Origin: Sphaerochaeta halotolerans
GTDB lineage: Bacteria > Spirochaetota > Spirochaetia > Sphaerochaetales > Sphaerochaetaceae
Length of the DNA stretch: 64,000 nt
NCBI RefSeq assembly: GCF_003429665.1
Contig: NZ_QUWK01000003.1
Location: 62,001-126,000, forward strand
Direction: 5' to 3'
The position numbers were made by a program, and so were the translations under genes. Position 1 is the stretch's first letter, and each line of letters begins with the position of its first letter. This document shows, in pieces, positions 25,303-33,769 of the stretch. The notes below the pieces were generated by a model that was not told the DNA's origin, made no database searches, and saw only the letters and a program-made list of their open reading frames with translations.

Positions 25303-26427
25303 ATGGAAAACGAATTACAATACATGACCCGGGCTCTTGAGCTTGCTGAATTGGGAAGAGGCGCTACCAGTCCAAATCCTCTGGTGGGTGCTGTTCTTGT
25401 CAAGAATGGAAAGATCATTGCAGAAGGGTATCACCAGAAGTATGGTGGTCCTCATGCTGAGATACATGCACTCCATGCAGCAGGGAAAGAGGCTGAAGGC
25501 AGTACCCTCTATGTGTCACTGGAACCTTGTTCCCATTATGGGAAAACTCCCCCGTGTTGTGAAGCCATTGCTGAAGCCAAAGTCCAAAGAGTTGTATGTG
25601 CTATTTCTGATCCTAATCCCTTGGTGCAAGGAAGAGGTCTCGCTTATCTGCGGGAACGGGGCATCGAGACTTCGTGCGGCCTGTTATCTGAGCAGGCTAG
25701 AAAGCAAAATGAGATATTTCTCCATTTCATCACCACCGGGACCCCCTTTGTTTTGCTGAAAACGGCGATGAGTCTGGATGGAAAAATTGCCACTTCAACA
25801 GGTGAGAGCCGTTGGATCTCTTCAGTGGAATCCCGTTCCTATATGCATCAGATTCGAAACAAGTATTCAGCCATCATGGTTGGTATTGGTACTGTCTTGG
25901 CGGACGACCCTGTACTGACTACACGAATAGAAGGAGTGGATGGACACAATCCTATACGGATTGTGATGGACAGCAAAGCCCGAACCCCAATCAATTCCCG
26001 TTTGTTCAAGACAATTGGAGATGCTCCTGTGATTATTGTTACTTCAGAGCAGGCTTCTTTTACGCAGGAGGAAACTCTCCGTAGCGTTGGTGCAGAGGTA
26101 CTGAAAATCCCTGGAGATGATCAGGGAAAGCGAATCAGGGAATTGCTGACCATTCTAGGAAAAAGAGGCATTGATAGTTTGCTCGTTGAGGGGGGAGGAA
26201 CCTTGGCTGATTCCTTTATTCGAACACGGGCTGTGCAGAAATATTTGGTATGTATCGCTCCTATTGTCATAGGAGGAAAAGATGCTCTAACCCCTGTTGA
26301 GGGTAACGGTATATCTAGCTTGGCGGATGCTGCCCAATTTTCGATTACAAAGGCTGAGCGTATTGGCCCTGATATCTTAATTGAGGCGTACCCGAATAGG
26401 AGGAATGATGTTTACGGGAATTATTGA
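25303..26427 (+). CDS. ribD: bifunctional riboflavin deaminase/reductase RibD
   Basis: 374 aa. The N-terminal zinc deaminase has HAEIHALHAAG and PCSHYGKTPPCCEA (zinc ligands and proton donor); the C-terminal reductase has LKTAMSLDGKIATSTGESRWIS, IMVGIGTVLADDPVLTTR, RIVMDS and LLVEGGGTLADSF. It catalyses the second and third steps from GTP to lumazine. ATG 25303 is preferred because AAGGGGG lies five bases before it; a GTG two codons upstream also reads in frame. First gene after the FMN riboswitch; its 3' end overlaps ribE by 20 bases. Confidence 0.96.
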   Translation: MENELQYMTRALELAELGRGATSPNPLVGAVLVKNGKIIAEGYHQKYGGPHAEIHALHAAGKEAEGSTLYVSLEPCSHYGKTPPCCEAIAEAKVQRVVCAISDPNPLVQGRGLAYLRERGIETSCGLLSEQARKQNEIFLHFITTGTPFVLLKTAMSLDGKIATSTGESRWISSVESRSYMHQIRNKYSAIMVGIGTVLADDPVLTTRIEGVDGHNPIRIVMDSKARTPINSRLFKTIGDAPVIIVTSEQASFTQEETLRSVGAEVLKIPGDDQGKRIRELLTILGKRGIDSLLVEGGGTLADSFIRTRAVQKYLVCIAPIVIGGKDALTPVEGNGISSLADAAQFSITKAERIGPDILIEAYPNRRNDVYGNY

Positions 26428-27049
26428 AGAACTTGGATCTGTAGTCGCTTTGCATGGAAAAGCTTTGAGCATACATTGTCATCTTGTACAAGAGGATCTA
26501 ATGATTGGAGATAGTATTGCCGTTAATGGAGTATGTCTGACCATCATCAACTATTCATCGCAACATATTGAAGCAGAGGTCATGCCTATTACTCTGGAGA
26601 CAACCAATCTGGGCTCTCTCAAGCCAGGGTTCATGGTCAACCTTGAACGTGCAATACGCCTTGGGGGCCGATTAGGTGGTCATCTCGTTTCCGGTCATGT
26701 CGATGGAACAGCAACCATTCTGAGATTGCAACAGAAGCAAGATGCTCATCTGGTGACAATGGAAATTCCACAAAAGTTCGTTCCCTTCGTTATTTTGAAG
26801 GGATCCATTGCAGTGGATGGCATCAGTCTTACCGTTGCCGAGCTTTCAGGCAACCAGGTGACCGTCTCGCTTGTGGGACATACGAGAAAACATACCACAT
26901 TAGAGGGTAAGCGGGTAGGAGCCATCGTCAATATTGAATGTGACCAGATTGGAAAATATGTAAACCAGTTGTTGGTCAACCAATCTACAAACAAAACAAA
27001 AGGGTCATTGGATCTTGCGTTTTTGCAAAAGCAAGGATTTTCCCTGTAA
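26408..27049 (+). CDS. ribE: riboflavin synthase, alpha-subunit type
   Basis: 213 aa, made of two repeated lumazine-binding barrels. First repeat starts MFTGIIEELGSV with SIAVNGVCLTII and GRLGGHLVSGHVDGTA; second has GSIAVDGISLTVAEL and KHTTLEGKRVGAIVNIECD. It dismutates two dimethylribityllumazines to riboflavin. ATG 26408 is set by AGGAGG just upstream and by the canonical MFTGII start; the doubled ATG at 26405 is too near the ribosome site. Confidence 0.96.
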   Translation: MFTGIIEELGSVVALHGKALSIHCHLVQEDLMIGDSIAVNGVCLTIINYSSQHIEAEVMPITLETTNLGSLKPGFMVNLERAIRLGGRLGGHLVSGHVDGTATILRLQQKQDAHLVTMEIPQKFVPFVILKGSIAVDGISLTVAELSGNQVTVSLVGHTRKHTTLEGKRVGAIVNIECDQIGKYVNQLLVNQSTNKTKGSLDLAFLQKQGFSL

Positions 27050-27071
27050 CAGGGAATGGAGGATACACTAT

Positions 27072-28274
27072 ATGGAATTTTCAACAATTGAATCGGCCTT
27101 GGCGGCTATTCGAAGAGGTGAAATCGTAGTGGTGGTGGATGACCAGAACAGAGAGCATGAGGGTGATCTCATCGCTGCTGCTGAGTTTGCAACCCCCGAT
27201 ATCATCAACTTCATGGTGACACATGGAAAAGGGTTGGTATGTGCCCCTTTGGACACATCCATCACCAACCGTCTTAATTTGATACCAATGACAGCGCGGA
27301 ACAGGGATCCGATGGGTACTGCTTTTACACTTTCTGTAGATCATGCCACTGCTACCACAGGTATCAGTGCAGCCGAGAGGGCATTGAGCATCAAACAATT
27401 GGCAGACCCAAAGTCAACGGTAGCAGATTTTCGTGTACCAGGGCATGTGTTTCCGCTCATCGCAGCTGATGGGGGAGTCTTGACGAGACCTGGTCATACA
27501 GAAGCCGCTGTAGATTTGGCACGTTTTGCCGGACTGCAACCTGCAGCGGTTATCTGTGAGATTCTCAAGGATGATGGATCGATGGCAAGAACAGAGGATT
27601 TGAAGCTGTTTGCCAAAATGCATGGGTTACCTATCATAACTGTTGCTCAGTTGATTGCATGGAGAAGTATCGGCAAGGAGTATGTAGTGAGAGACTCAGT
27701 GGTAGCGTTACCTACAGAGTATGGCACATTCACTGCCTATACCTACTATCAATTCCCTTCAGGGCAGCATCACATAGCGTTGGTTATGGAGGATCAAAAG
27801 CTTCTTGCAAATACGTCTTCCGTTTTGGTCAGGATGCACTCCGAATGCTTGACCGGTGATGTATTTCACTCGTTGCGCTGTGATTGTGGAAAACAATTGG
27901 ATACATCCTTGAAGATGATTGCAGAGGAAGGAGTTGGTGTCCTCATGTATCTTCGTCAGGAAGGAAGAGGTATCGGGTTGCCCAATAAGATGCGTGCTTA
28001 CCATCTTCAGGAGCAGGGGCATGATACTGTGGATGCCAATCTGGCACTGGGCTTTGCAGCCGATGAACGTGAATATTCTGTAGGTGCAGATATATTGAGA
28101 GACCTTGGGGTGAATACTATTCGGTTGCTCACCAACAATCCCCATAAGATGGCTGAATTGGAATCATGGGGAATTCATGTTGCTGAACGAATACCTGTAA
28201 TAATTCCACCCAATGCATTGAACAAGAACTATTTAGATACAAAAGCACAGCGGATGGGACATGTTTTCTCTTGA
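27072..28274 (+). CDS. ribBA: bifunctional DHBP synthase / GTP cyclohydrolase II
   Basis: 400 aa. RibB domain at the N-terminus (VVVVDDQNREHEGDLIAAAEFATPDIINFM, DPMGTAFTLSVDHA, GHVFPLIAADGGVLTRPGHTEAAVDL); RibA domain from about residue 215 (VRMHSECLTGDVFHSLRCDCGKQLD, YLRQEGRGIGLPNKMRAY), with the zinc ligands CxxxxxxxxxxCDC. GGAGG lies nine bases before ATG 27072. It supplies both the four-carbon unit and the pyrimidine precursor for the pathway. Confidence 0.96.
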   Translation: MEFSTIESALAAIRRGEIVVVVDDQNREHEGDLIAAAEFATPDIINFMVTHGKGLVCAPLDTSITNRLNLIPMTARNRDPMGTAFTLSVDHATATTGISAAERALSIKQLADPKSTVADFRVPGHVFPLIAADGGVLTRPGHTEAAVDLARFAGLQPAAVICEILKDDGSMARTEDLKLFAKMHGLPIITVAQLIAWRSIGKEYVVRDSVVALPTEYGTFTAYTYYQFPSGQHHIALVMEDQKLLANTSSVLVRMHSECLTGDVFHSLRCDCGKQLDTSLKMIAEEGVGVLMYLRQEGRGIGLPNKMRAYHLQEQGHDTVDANLALGFAADEREYSVGADILRDLGVNTIRLLTNNPHKMAELESWGIHVAERIPVIIPPNALNKNYLDTKAQRMGHVFS

Positions 28275-28308
28275 GAAGGCATTCAATAATGAGTAGGAGA
28301 GATTACGA

Positions 28309-28779
28309 ATGAACGAAAGAACAGTATTTTCTGGAAATCTGATTGCAGAAGGGAAAAGAATTGGAATCGTGGCAGCGAGGTTCAATGAATTTATTACCTC
28401 CAGATTGGTAGATGGTGCATTTGATGCGCTTTCCCGCCATGGAGTAAAAGAGAACGATGTTGATATTGCATGGTGCCCTGGGGCTTTTGAAATTCCTCTG
28501 GTGGCGAAGAGAATGCTTATGACAGAAAGATATGATGCAATCATCTGTCTTGGATGTGTAATTCGGGGAAGTACGCCTCATTTTGATTATATTGCAAATG
28601 AGGTATCCAAGGGGATTGGAAAAATTGCTTTGGATTTTGCAAAGCCCGTAATCTTTGGAGTACTGACCACAGATACCATCGAGCAAGCTATAGAGCGTGC
28701 AGGTACCAAGGCAGGAAACAAGGGCTTTGATGCTGCTACCTCAGCAATTGAGATGGTAAACCTCTTGGATACACTGTAG
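28309..28779 (+). CDS. ribH: 6,7-dimethyl-8-ribityllumazine synthase
   Basis: 156 aa, normal size. Family motifs: [57 protein letters not shown] and [26 protein letters not shown]. Joins the RibB and RibD products to form lumazine, the substrate of RibE. AGGAGA lies before ATG 28309. Last gene of the rib operon; a hairpin follows at 28796-28826. Confidence 0.97.
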   Translation: MNERTVFSGNLIAEGKRIGIVAARFNEFITSRLVDGAFDALSRHGVKENDVDIAWCPGAFEIPLVAKRMLMTERYDAIICLGCVIRGSTPHFDYIANEVSKGIGKIALDFAKPVIFGVLTTDTIEQAIERAGTKAGNKGFDAATSAIEMVNLLDTL

Positions 28780-28795
28780 CGTTATAAAAGGTTTT

Positions 28796-28826
28796 CATAC
28801 CTGCTCTGCTTCTAGGAGCAGGTATG
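28796..28826. terminator. hairpin between convergent ribH and lipoprotein genes
   Basis: CATACCTGCTC (28796-28806) pairs perfectly with GAGCAGGTATG (28816-28826). There is no strong T-run on the plus side; the minus side has AAAACCTTTTAT. Probably a shared terminator for both units. Confidence 0.6.
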
Positions 28827-28834
28827 ATCAATCC

Positions 28835-29233
28835 CTACAGGGTAAACACGAAGTTTCCTGTTACGTTCAGCTTGGTATTGATCTTTGAGCGTTCATCCCG
28901 GTAGGGGAAGAGCATTCCTGTGCTCCCTTCCTTGAGTTCTTTTGGGAGATGCAACAGCGAGTATGCTTCAGTTGCAACCAATGTGGTGTATCCCTCTTTG
29001 GCCTCAAGACTGTAACGTGCATGGATCAGCATACCTTCAAGCTCAATAGTAACGATATCGCCCAAGGTATATCCAGCTTCTTGGAGCATCGCCTGATTCA
29101 CAGAGAGTCTGAACAAATGATCAGCTGGGGATTCGGTTATGGAAAGGGGAATTGCCTCCACTTTCTTTGATGTGGCGCAGGAAGGGAGTAGTAGCAAGGC
29201 CATGACAAGCAGTATGTACAATAATCGTTTCAT
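28835..29233 (-). CDS. small lipoprotein of unknown function
   Basis: 132 aa with a lipoprotein signal (MKRLLYILLVMALLLLPSCATSKK; lipobox LPSC), so it should be exported and lipidated. The mature part is short and rich in beta-type sequence (YTLGDIVTIELEGMLIHARYSLEAKEGYTTLVATEAYSLL). No domain recognised. It lies two bases after the Crp/Fnr gene stop and is thus probably in one transcript with it, which is unusual company for a regulator. Confidence 0.7.
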   Translation of the reverse strand: MKRLLYILLVMALLLLPSCATSKKVEAIPLSITESPADHLFRLSVNQAMLQEAGYTLGDIVTIELEGMLIHARYSLEAKEGYTTLVATEAYSLLHLPKELKEGSTGMLFPYRDERSKINTKLNVTGNFVFTL

Positions 29234-29235
29234 AA

Positions 29236-29901
29236 TCAGTTCTCCTCGAGCAGGGTAAATGTGCTCTTGTGGTAATCCACCAGTCCTTCACTACGCATCT
29301 TGGAGAGTTCCGTGGACATGGCACTTCTCTCCACACAGAGGTAGTCTGCAAGGTGTTGTCGGTCAAAAGGAATGGTGAATGTCTTCTTGTTTCCCTGCCG
29401 CTTCGATTCAGCAGAAAGGTAGGAGCGTAGTTTCTCCCGTGTATTATGTTTTGTGATATGGTTGATTTTTTGCATCAACTCCAGGTTCTTGTGACTGAGC
29501 AACCTCACTAGGTTTTCGATGAGCATATGATGGTACACACAGTTTGTACTGCAAGTAGTTACGACTTTGTTGATGTTCAGAAATAAGATGGTGGTGGGCT
29601 GGGAGGTGATGGCGCTGACTTCACTGGGGCTCTGAGAGAAGGCAACAGTCTCGGCAAAGGTGCCTCCTTCCCCAATATAGGTCACAACTGTTCTGTTTCC
29701 CCAGAAATCGTGACGGACGATATGCACTGATCCTTGGAGTACAATTCCCATTTCATCGGTGAAATCTCCTTCAGCAATGATGGTGTAGTCCTTGGGGAAA
29801 TTGCTGGTCCTACTCTTCAAGCAATCAAGCAATTGAGGCAACTCATTCGCTGCTATCTGCTCAAAGAGGTATGAATGATGTACTATCTCGTAAATGTTCA
29901 T
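29236..29901 (-). CDS. Crp/Fnr-family transcriptional regulator
   Basis: 221 aa. N-terminal cyclic-nucleotide-type sensor (FPKDYTIIAEGDFTDEMGIVLQGSVHIVRHDFWGNRTVVTYIGEGGTFAET) and C-terminal winged helix (FDRQHLADYLCVERSAMSTELSKMRSEGLVDYHKSTFTL). The FNR cysteine cluster is not evident: the cysteines here (CLK; CSTNC) do not match the FNR spacing. The cofactor is unknown. A palindrome, TGTTG-N6-CAACA, lies just upstream at 29917-29932 between this gene and the divergent ferredoxin-like gene, which suggests control of both. Confidence 0.88.
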   Translation of the reverse strand: MNIYEIVHHSYLFEQIAANELPQLLDCLKSRTSNFPKDYTIIAEGDFTDEMGIVLQGSVHIVRHDFWGNRTVVTYIGEGGTFAETVAFSQSPSEVSAITSQPTTILFLNINKVVTTCSTNCVYHHMLIENLVRLLSHKNLELMQKINHITKHNTREKLRSYLSAESKRQGNKKTFTIPFDRQHLADYLCVERSAMSTELSKMRSEGLVDYHKSTFTLLEEN

Positions 29902-29916
29902 TGCTTACCCTATATT

Positions 29917-29932
29917 TGTTGTAAATCCAACA
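29917..29932. promoter_or_regulatory. candidate Crp/Fnr-type operator
   Basis: TGTTG TAAATC CAACA is a perfect five-base inverted repeat with a six-base centre, the usual geometry for this family. It lies 16 bases before the regulator ATG and about 60 before the divergent ferredoxin-like gene. A minus-strand TATAGG-like -10 (29914-29909) is adjacent. Confidence 0.5.
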
Positions 29933-29990
29933 TATCATACTATGCGCACATGGTACCATAGCCTGCATAACAAGACAATGGAGAAGCAAC

Positions 29991-30692
29991 ATGATCAGAC
30001 AGATGATAACGATAGATGAAAAACTGTGTAATGGATGTGGATTGTGCGTTGGTGCCTGCCAAGAAGGCGCAATCGGTTTGGTGAACGGAAAAGCGGTGCT
30101 CCTGAGAGAAGATTATTGTGATGGATTGGGTAATTGTCTTCCTGCATGTCCTACCGGTGCGATTACCTTTGAAGAGCGAGATGCTCCAGCTTTCGATCAT
30201 CAGGCGGTTGCAGTGTTTTTGGAAGCGGACAAGCCTGTCTTCAGTTGTCCGGGAAGCCAGATCAAGGTGATGAAACAGGAAGAGAAGACAGAACCTGCTG
30301 ATCAAAAAACGAGTTCCACACCTGTGCGAAGCCAGCTCCGCCAGTGGCCGGTGCAGATCAAACTGGCAGCGCCGAATGCTGGGTTCTTCAACGATTGTGA
30401 CCTGCTTATTGCTGCAGACTGTGCAGCCTACGCCTATGGTGATTTTCACAACACCTTCATCAAGAACAGAGTCACCCTCATCGGATGCCCCAAGCTCGAT
30501 GCAGGGGATTATGCAGAGAAGCTTACCGAAATATTCCAGAATCATGAGATTAGAAGCGTTACCGTTGCTAGAATGGAAGTGCCTTGCTGTGGTGGCTTGG
30601 ATGGAGCCGTGAAGCGTGCCATCGCTGCCAGTGGGAAGATCATTCCCCTTGCTGTGGTGACCCTCTCCACAGAAGGGGAGATTCTCCGTTAG
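29991..30692 (+). CDS. ferredoxin-domain Fe-S protein with large C-terminal domain
   Basis: 233 aa. The first cluster motif is complete (C13, C16, C19, C23 in CNGCGLCVGACQ). The second is CDGLGNCLPACP: cysteines 43, 49 and 53, with leucine 46 where a fourth would be, so that site may hold a 3Fe-4S cluster or use another ligand. After a linker (80-110) comes a C-terminal domain with DCDLLIAADCAAYAYGDFH, LIGCPKLDAG and VARMEVPCCGGLDGAVKRA, the pattern of a known ferredoxin-like family with unclear function. GGAG lies before ATG 29991. Divergent from the Crp/Fnr gene; electron-transfer role is inferred. Confidence 0.8.
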   Translation: MIRQMITIDEKLCNGCGLCVGACQEGAIGLVNGKAVLLREDYCDGLGNCLPACPTGAITFEERDAPAFDHQAVAVFLEADKPVFSCPGSQIKVMKQEEKTEPADQKTSSTPVRSQLRQWPVQIKLAAPNAGFFNDCDLLIAADCAAYAYGDFHNTFIKNRVTLIGCPKLDAGDYAEKLTEIFQNHEIRSVTVARMEVPCCGGLDGAVKRAIAASGKIIPLAVVTLSTEGEILR

Positions 30693-31795
30693 AAGATCCA
30701 GGAAGCCCCGAGGGTGAGAGCAATTCGTGCATCAGTTGGCCCATAAGGAGAAGGAACCTTGCCTTTCCAACTGAAAAGGTCGTTTTCTTCCCCAAAAGGG
30801 GAGCTGAGGAAGCCTAGGAGGCTGAAGCCTTCAAGGACTGCCCAGTTGACGCCGAGTGTTGCATTGAGGGAGAGATCCATCACAGAAATGATTGTCCTCA
30901 GGGACCAAGAGAGGCTGGAAGAAGGGGTGTAGACCAGCTCCTGATAGAGAAGCAGCGGGCAGTCATCATCACTTTGGCTCTCAGCTTTCCAGTTTCCTGC
31001 AGGACGGGTAAGGAACTCCAGGCGAAGAGACAGATTCTTGAGATACTGTATGTGGTACAACCCACCGGTAATTACCAAGGAATCCAAGGTTTCTTCGCCG
31101 ATATCTCCCCTCTGTGGAATAGCCACTGAGGAAGAAAGATACCAATCTGGTCCAATATTTCCCTGTAAGCTTATGTAGGGCTTATGCAGTCGTTCACTCT
31201 CGTAGCTTGTAAGGTAGCCAGCTTCTACCTTGGTATCCTGTACGGTGGTGTAGATGCGAGCCCCTCCCCCCATATGCTCAATCTGATTATCCGGGGATGG
31301 GAGTACTGTTACCTCAGCGAAGCTGAAGAATCCCAAAGGATAATTCAAACTCACCAGGAGTCCTGTTTCACTCCGCAACTCTGCTTGGGTCAATGTAACA
31401 GAGGTGTCATTACTTCCATAGAGCACATCCCCGGCATTGAAAAGCATCCCATCACCCCAGGAGAGGCGGGTCTTTCCTGCTGTCAGGCGGAAGGAAGGGA
31501 AGCGTGCCTTGAAGTAAGCCTTGTGGAGAATGTCATCATAGATGGCTGGTGCAGGAGCAGTAGTGAGAAGGTTCACATTAGGAGTTTTTAGGACCACTTC
31601 CCCCTGTACATTACCACTCCTGCCTGAGCTGATCGAAAGGCTCATGGCCGGAGCCATCGTTTGGCTCCACTGCTCAGTGGCTGGTGTATAGTTGATGGTA
31701 TTGAGCAATTGCATCTCCACCACCGGGTTTTCAGCAGCGCTCAGGGTGAGTGCGATAGACAGCAAGAGTGATAGAAACAGAGACTTTTTTACCAT
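30689..31795 (-). CDS. outer-membrane beta-barrel protein of unknown function
   Basis: 368 aa with a signal peptide (MVKKSLFLSLLLSIALTLSAAEN) and no membrane helices after it. Alternating hydrophobic strands with aromatic edges run through the mature part, and the last residue is phenylalanine (LTLGASWIF), typical of barrels inserted by BamA. FRLTAGKTRLSWGDGMLFNAGD resembles the strand-plus-loop seen in Wzi-type and related spirochaete barrels. Last gene of the seven-gene GntR/ABC operon; the start overlaps the LolA-like stop by seven bases. It may be the outer-membrane end of the export route of this operon; this is inference. Confidence 0.65.
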   Translation of the reverse strand: MVKKSLFLSLLLSIALTLSAAENPVVEMQLLNTINYTPATEQWSQTMAPAMSLSISSGRSGNVQGEVVLKTPNVNLLTTAPAPAIYDDILHKAYFKARFPSFRLTAGKTRLSWGDGMLFNAGDVLYGSNDTSVTLTQAELRSETGLLVSLNYPLGFFSFAEVTVLPSPDNQIEHMGGGARIYTTVQDTKVEAGYLTSYESERLHKPYISLQGNIGPDWYLSSSVAIPQRGDIGEETLDSLVITGGLYHIQYLKNLSLRLEFLTRPAGNWKAESQSDDDCPLLLYQELVYTPSSSLSWSLRTIISVMDLSLNATLGVNWAVLEGFSLLGFLSSPFGEENDLFSWKGKVPSPYGPTDARIALTLGASWIF

Positions 31796-32532
31796 GTCAG
31801 GTTCTCCAAGGTGAAGAGATTGCTCTCAAGTGGAATGTTTACTTCCAAGGTATCGAGCATCATCCAGGTGGCGCTGTTGCTCTTCATCGCATCCTCAATG
31901 CGGGTCTCTTTCGGCAATGTCCTCCCGTCTATCACCAAGGTATCGAGTACCTCCATCTTCTTGAGTAGGCGACCATGGTTGGTTGCATATTCCCCTTTCC
32001 ATGTCAGGAAGGTCTCTTTGTCCACCCAGATTTTCTGAACTGGATAGGCTACCTGCCTAGTTTTTGCCGTGAGGATGAGGATGTGGCAATCCCTTCCTCT
32101 GACGGTTTCACTGCCATCCAACGTTACGTCATAGTCGTCAAGGGTTGTTTTTTCTTCAGTCATATCCTCATAGGAGAGGTCACTGCCAAGTACTGACTGT
32201 CTGAGTGCTGCCCCTTGCATCCTGATCAATTCCTCAGCATCAGGGTAGAAAAGATAGAGACTTCCCTTGGTTCTGAGGATTTTTTGTCCTCGCTCTGCGA
32301 TACTGGTGAACTCAATGAGGGAATCAGTTGTTCCACGGGACCATGCCTTGAAAGTGCTCTCTTTGGTCCCAAACCGGTCAACCGTCTTGATTGAACCGGT
32401 GGCGTAAGAGGTTTCAAAGGTGGCCTGGGCATCCATCTCCCTGACAATTTCCTGAGCGGTGATAGCAAACAGTGAGACTGGGAGGAAGAGTATGGTGAGT
32501 CCAAGCAGGACTATTATGATACGTTTAGACAT
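31789..32532 (-). CDS. LolA-like periplasmic outer-membrane lipoprotein-sorting protein
   Basis: 247 aa with a cleavable signal (MSKRIIIVLLGLTILFLPVSLFA) and a LolA/LolB-like half-barrel pattern (ITAQEIVREMDAQATFETSYATGSIKTVD, ILRTKGSLYLFYPDAEELIRM, KIWVDKETFLTWKGEY). The start at ATG 32532 was chosen because it gives a clean signal peptide; the open frame extends 52 codons up into the permease gene. It overlaps the permease stop by eight bases and the barrel gene by seven. Proteins like this accompany FtsX-type exporters and carry lipophilic cargo across the periplasm. Confidence 0.75.
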   Translation of the reverse strand: MSKRIIIVLLGLTILFLPVSLFAITAQEIVREMDAQATFETSYATGSIKTVDRFGTKESTFKAWSRGTTDSLIEFTSIAERGQKILRTKGSLYLFYPDAEELIRMQGAALRQSVLGSDLSYEDMTEEKTTLDDYDVTLDGSETVRGRDCHILILTAKTRQVAYPVQKIWVDKETFLTWKGEYATNHGRLLKKMEVLDTLVIDGRTLPKETRIEDAMKSNSATWMMLDTLEVNIPLESNLFTLENLTW

Positions 32533-33760
32533 AGCGTAGCGCCTCCACAATCTGGATTTTTGAAGCTTTTCTGGACGGGATGAGTGTAGAGAGTGATGAG
32601 ATGATGATTGCGTAGATCCACACATACAGTGCGGTGAACCAGTTGACCCGCGGGAAAAGGATGGAGGAAATCTCCATATCGACGCCACTCATCGCTTCAG
32701 TGAAATTGATTCCCGTCTTACTGAGTATGAAAACGATCAAGACCCCTACGAGCGTTCCAAGTGTGGAACCGGCGATGCTGATAAATGTTCCTTCCAGAAG
32801 GAAAAGCCTCGTGAGTTCCTTTCCCTGCATTCCCAGTGCTCCCAGGGTTCCAATCTCTCGAATTCTCTCATAGATGACCATCATCGTGGTATTGATGATG
32901 ACGGTGCTTCCTAGGACAAAGAAGATTGCTCCCATTACATAGTAGATGAACTTGGCAATGGACAGAAATGAATACATCATATTCAGATCCTTCCATGCAC
33001 GAGTTTCTGTTTCAAGGGAGAGGTATTCCTCTAACGCTGTTTCCACCGCCTGTGCTACATCCCGTTCCCTGTATCCGTCTTCGGTGAGCAGCAGAACCTC
33101 TTGGGTTTTGCCTTCCATCCTGAGTAGATACTGAGCCCGATCGATGGGGATATATACTGTTTTTGCACTCAATCCCCCGACAGGGAAGGATGCGATACCG
33201 ACAATCGTGAATGTCATGGCGTTCGATCCCCTGAGTGCAGTGGAGGTTAGCATGGTTACTTTATCCCCCAGTGAGAGTCCAAGGTCATGTGCTAGGAATT
33301 TGCCCATCAAGAGCTCATTGGCTCCAGGTTTCGGGATTCTCCCTTCATCCACAATTGCAGAGAAGTCAATGAAAGCCTGTTCTGTGGCAAAGTCAACACC
33401 AACACCCATGGCTCCATTATTCTGCCCATCAATGTAGAGATTGGCAGGAAAGTTAATCCGCGCAGTAGCTGCTTTTACTCCCCCGACATCCGATGCAACA
33501 GAGATCACCGCTTCGGTATCCAAGCTCAGATGCAGAGGATTGTATCGTTCGTACTTTTCGTATTCTGCATGTCTTATCCTTACCTCTCCAGTGTAGTAGC
33601 TGGTGAGGTTTGTCGCCATATCTGTTTCCATGGTTTCAAGCAGGGATAGAAGTGCCATGATTGCCATTGCGGAAACTGCAATGGCAACAGCGCAGAGAAT
33701 GGAGCGGCGGAGATTCCTGAAGATATTTCGAAATGCTACAGCTGGTAATTTAATCGTCAT
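32525..33760 (-). CDS. FtsX/LolE-type ABC transporter permease
   Basis: 411 aa. One N-terminal helix (ILCAVAIAVSAMAIMALLSLL), a periplasmic MacB-like domain (about 45-280) and three C-terminal helices (IYYVMGAIFFVLGSTVIINTTMMVIYER, GSTLGTLVGVLIVFIL, FTALYVWIYAIIISSLSTLIP). REIGTLGALGMQGKELTRLFLLEG is the cytoplasmic loop that binds the ATPase in this family. Starts nine bases after the neighbouring permease. Permease pairs of this kind, with a LolD-like ATPase, extract lipophilic molecules from the inner membrane. Confidence 0.9.
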   Translation of the reverse strand: MTIKLPAVAFRNIFRNLRRSILCAVAIAVSAMAIMALLSLLETMETDMATNLTSYYTGEVRIRHAEYEKYERYNPLHLSLDTEAVISVASDVGGVKAATARINFPANLYIDGQNNGAMGVGVDFATEQAFIDFSAIVDEGRIPKPGANELLMGKFLAHDLGLSLGDKVTMLTSTALRGSNAMTFTIVGIASFPVGGLSAKTVYIPIDRAQYLLRMEGKTQEVLLLTEDGYRERDVAQAVETALEEYLSLETETRAWKDLNMMYSFLSIAKFIYYVMGAIFFVLGSTVIINTTMMVIYERIREIGTLGALGMQGKELTRLFLLEGTFISIAGSTLGTLVGVLIVFILSKTGINFTEAMSGVDMEISSILFPRVNWFTALYVWIYAIIISSLSTLIPSRKASKIQIVEALRYV

Positions 33761-33769
33761 CGCCTTCTC

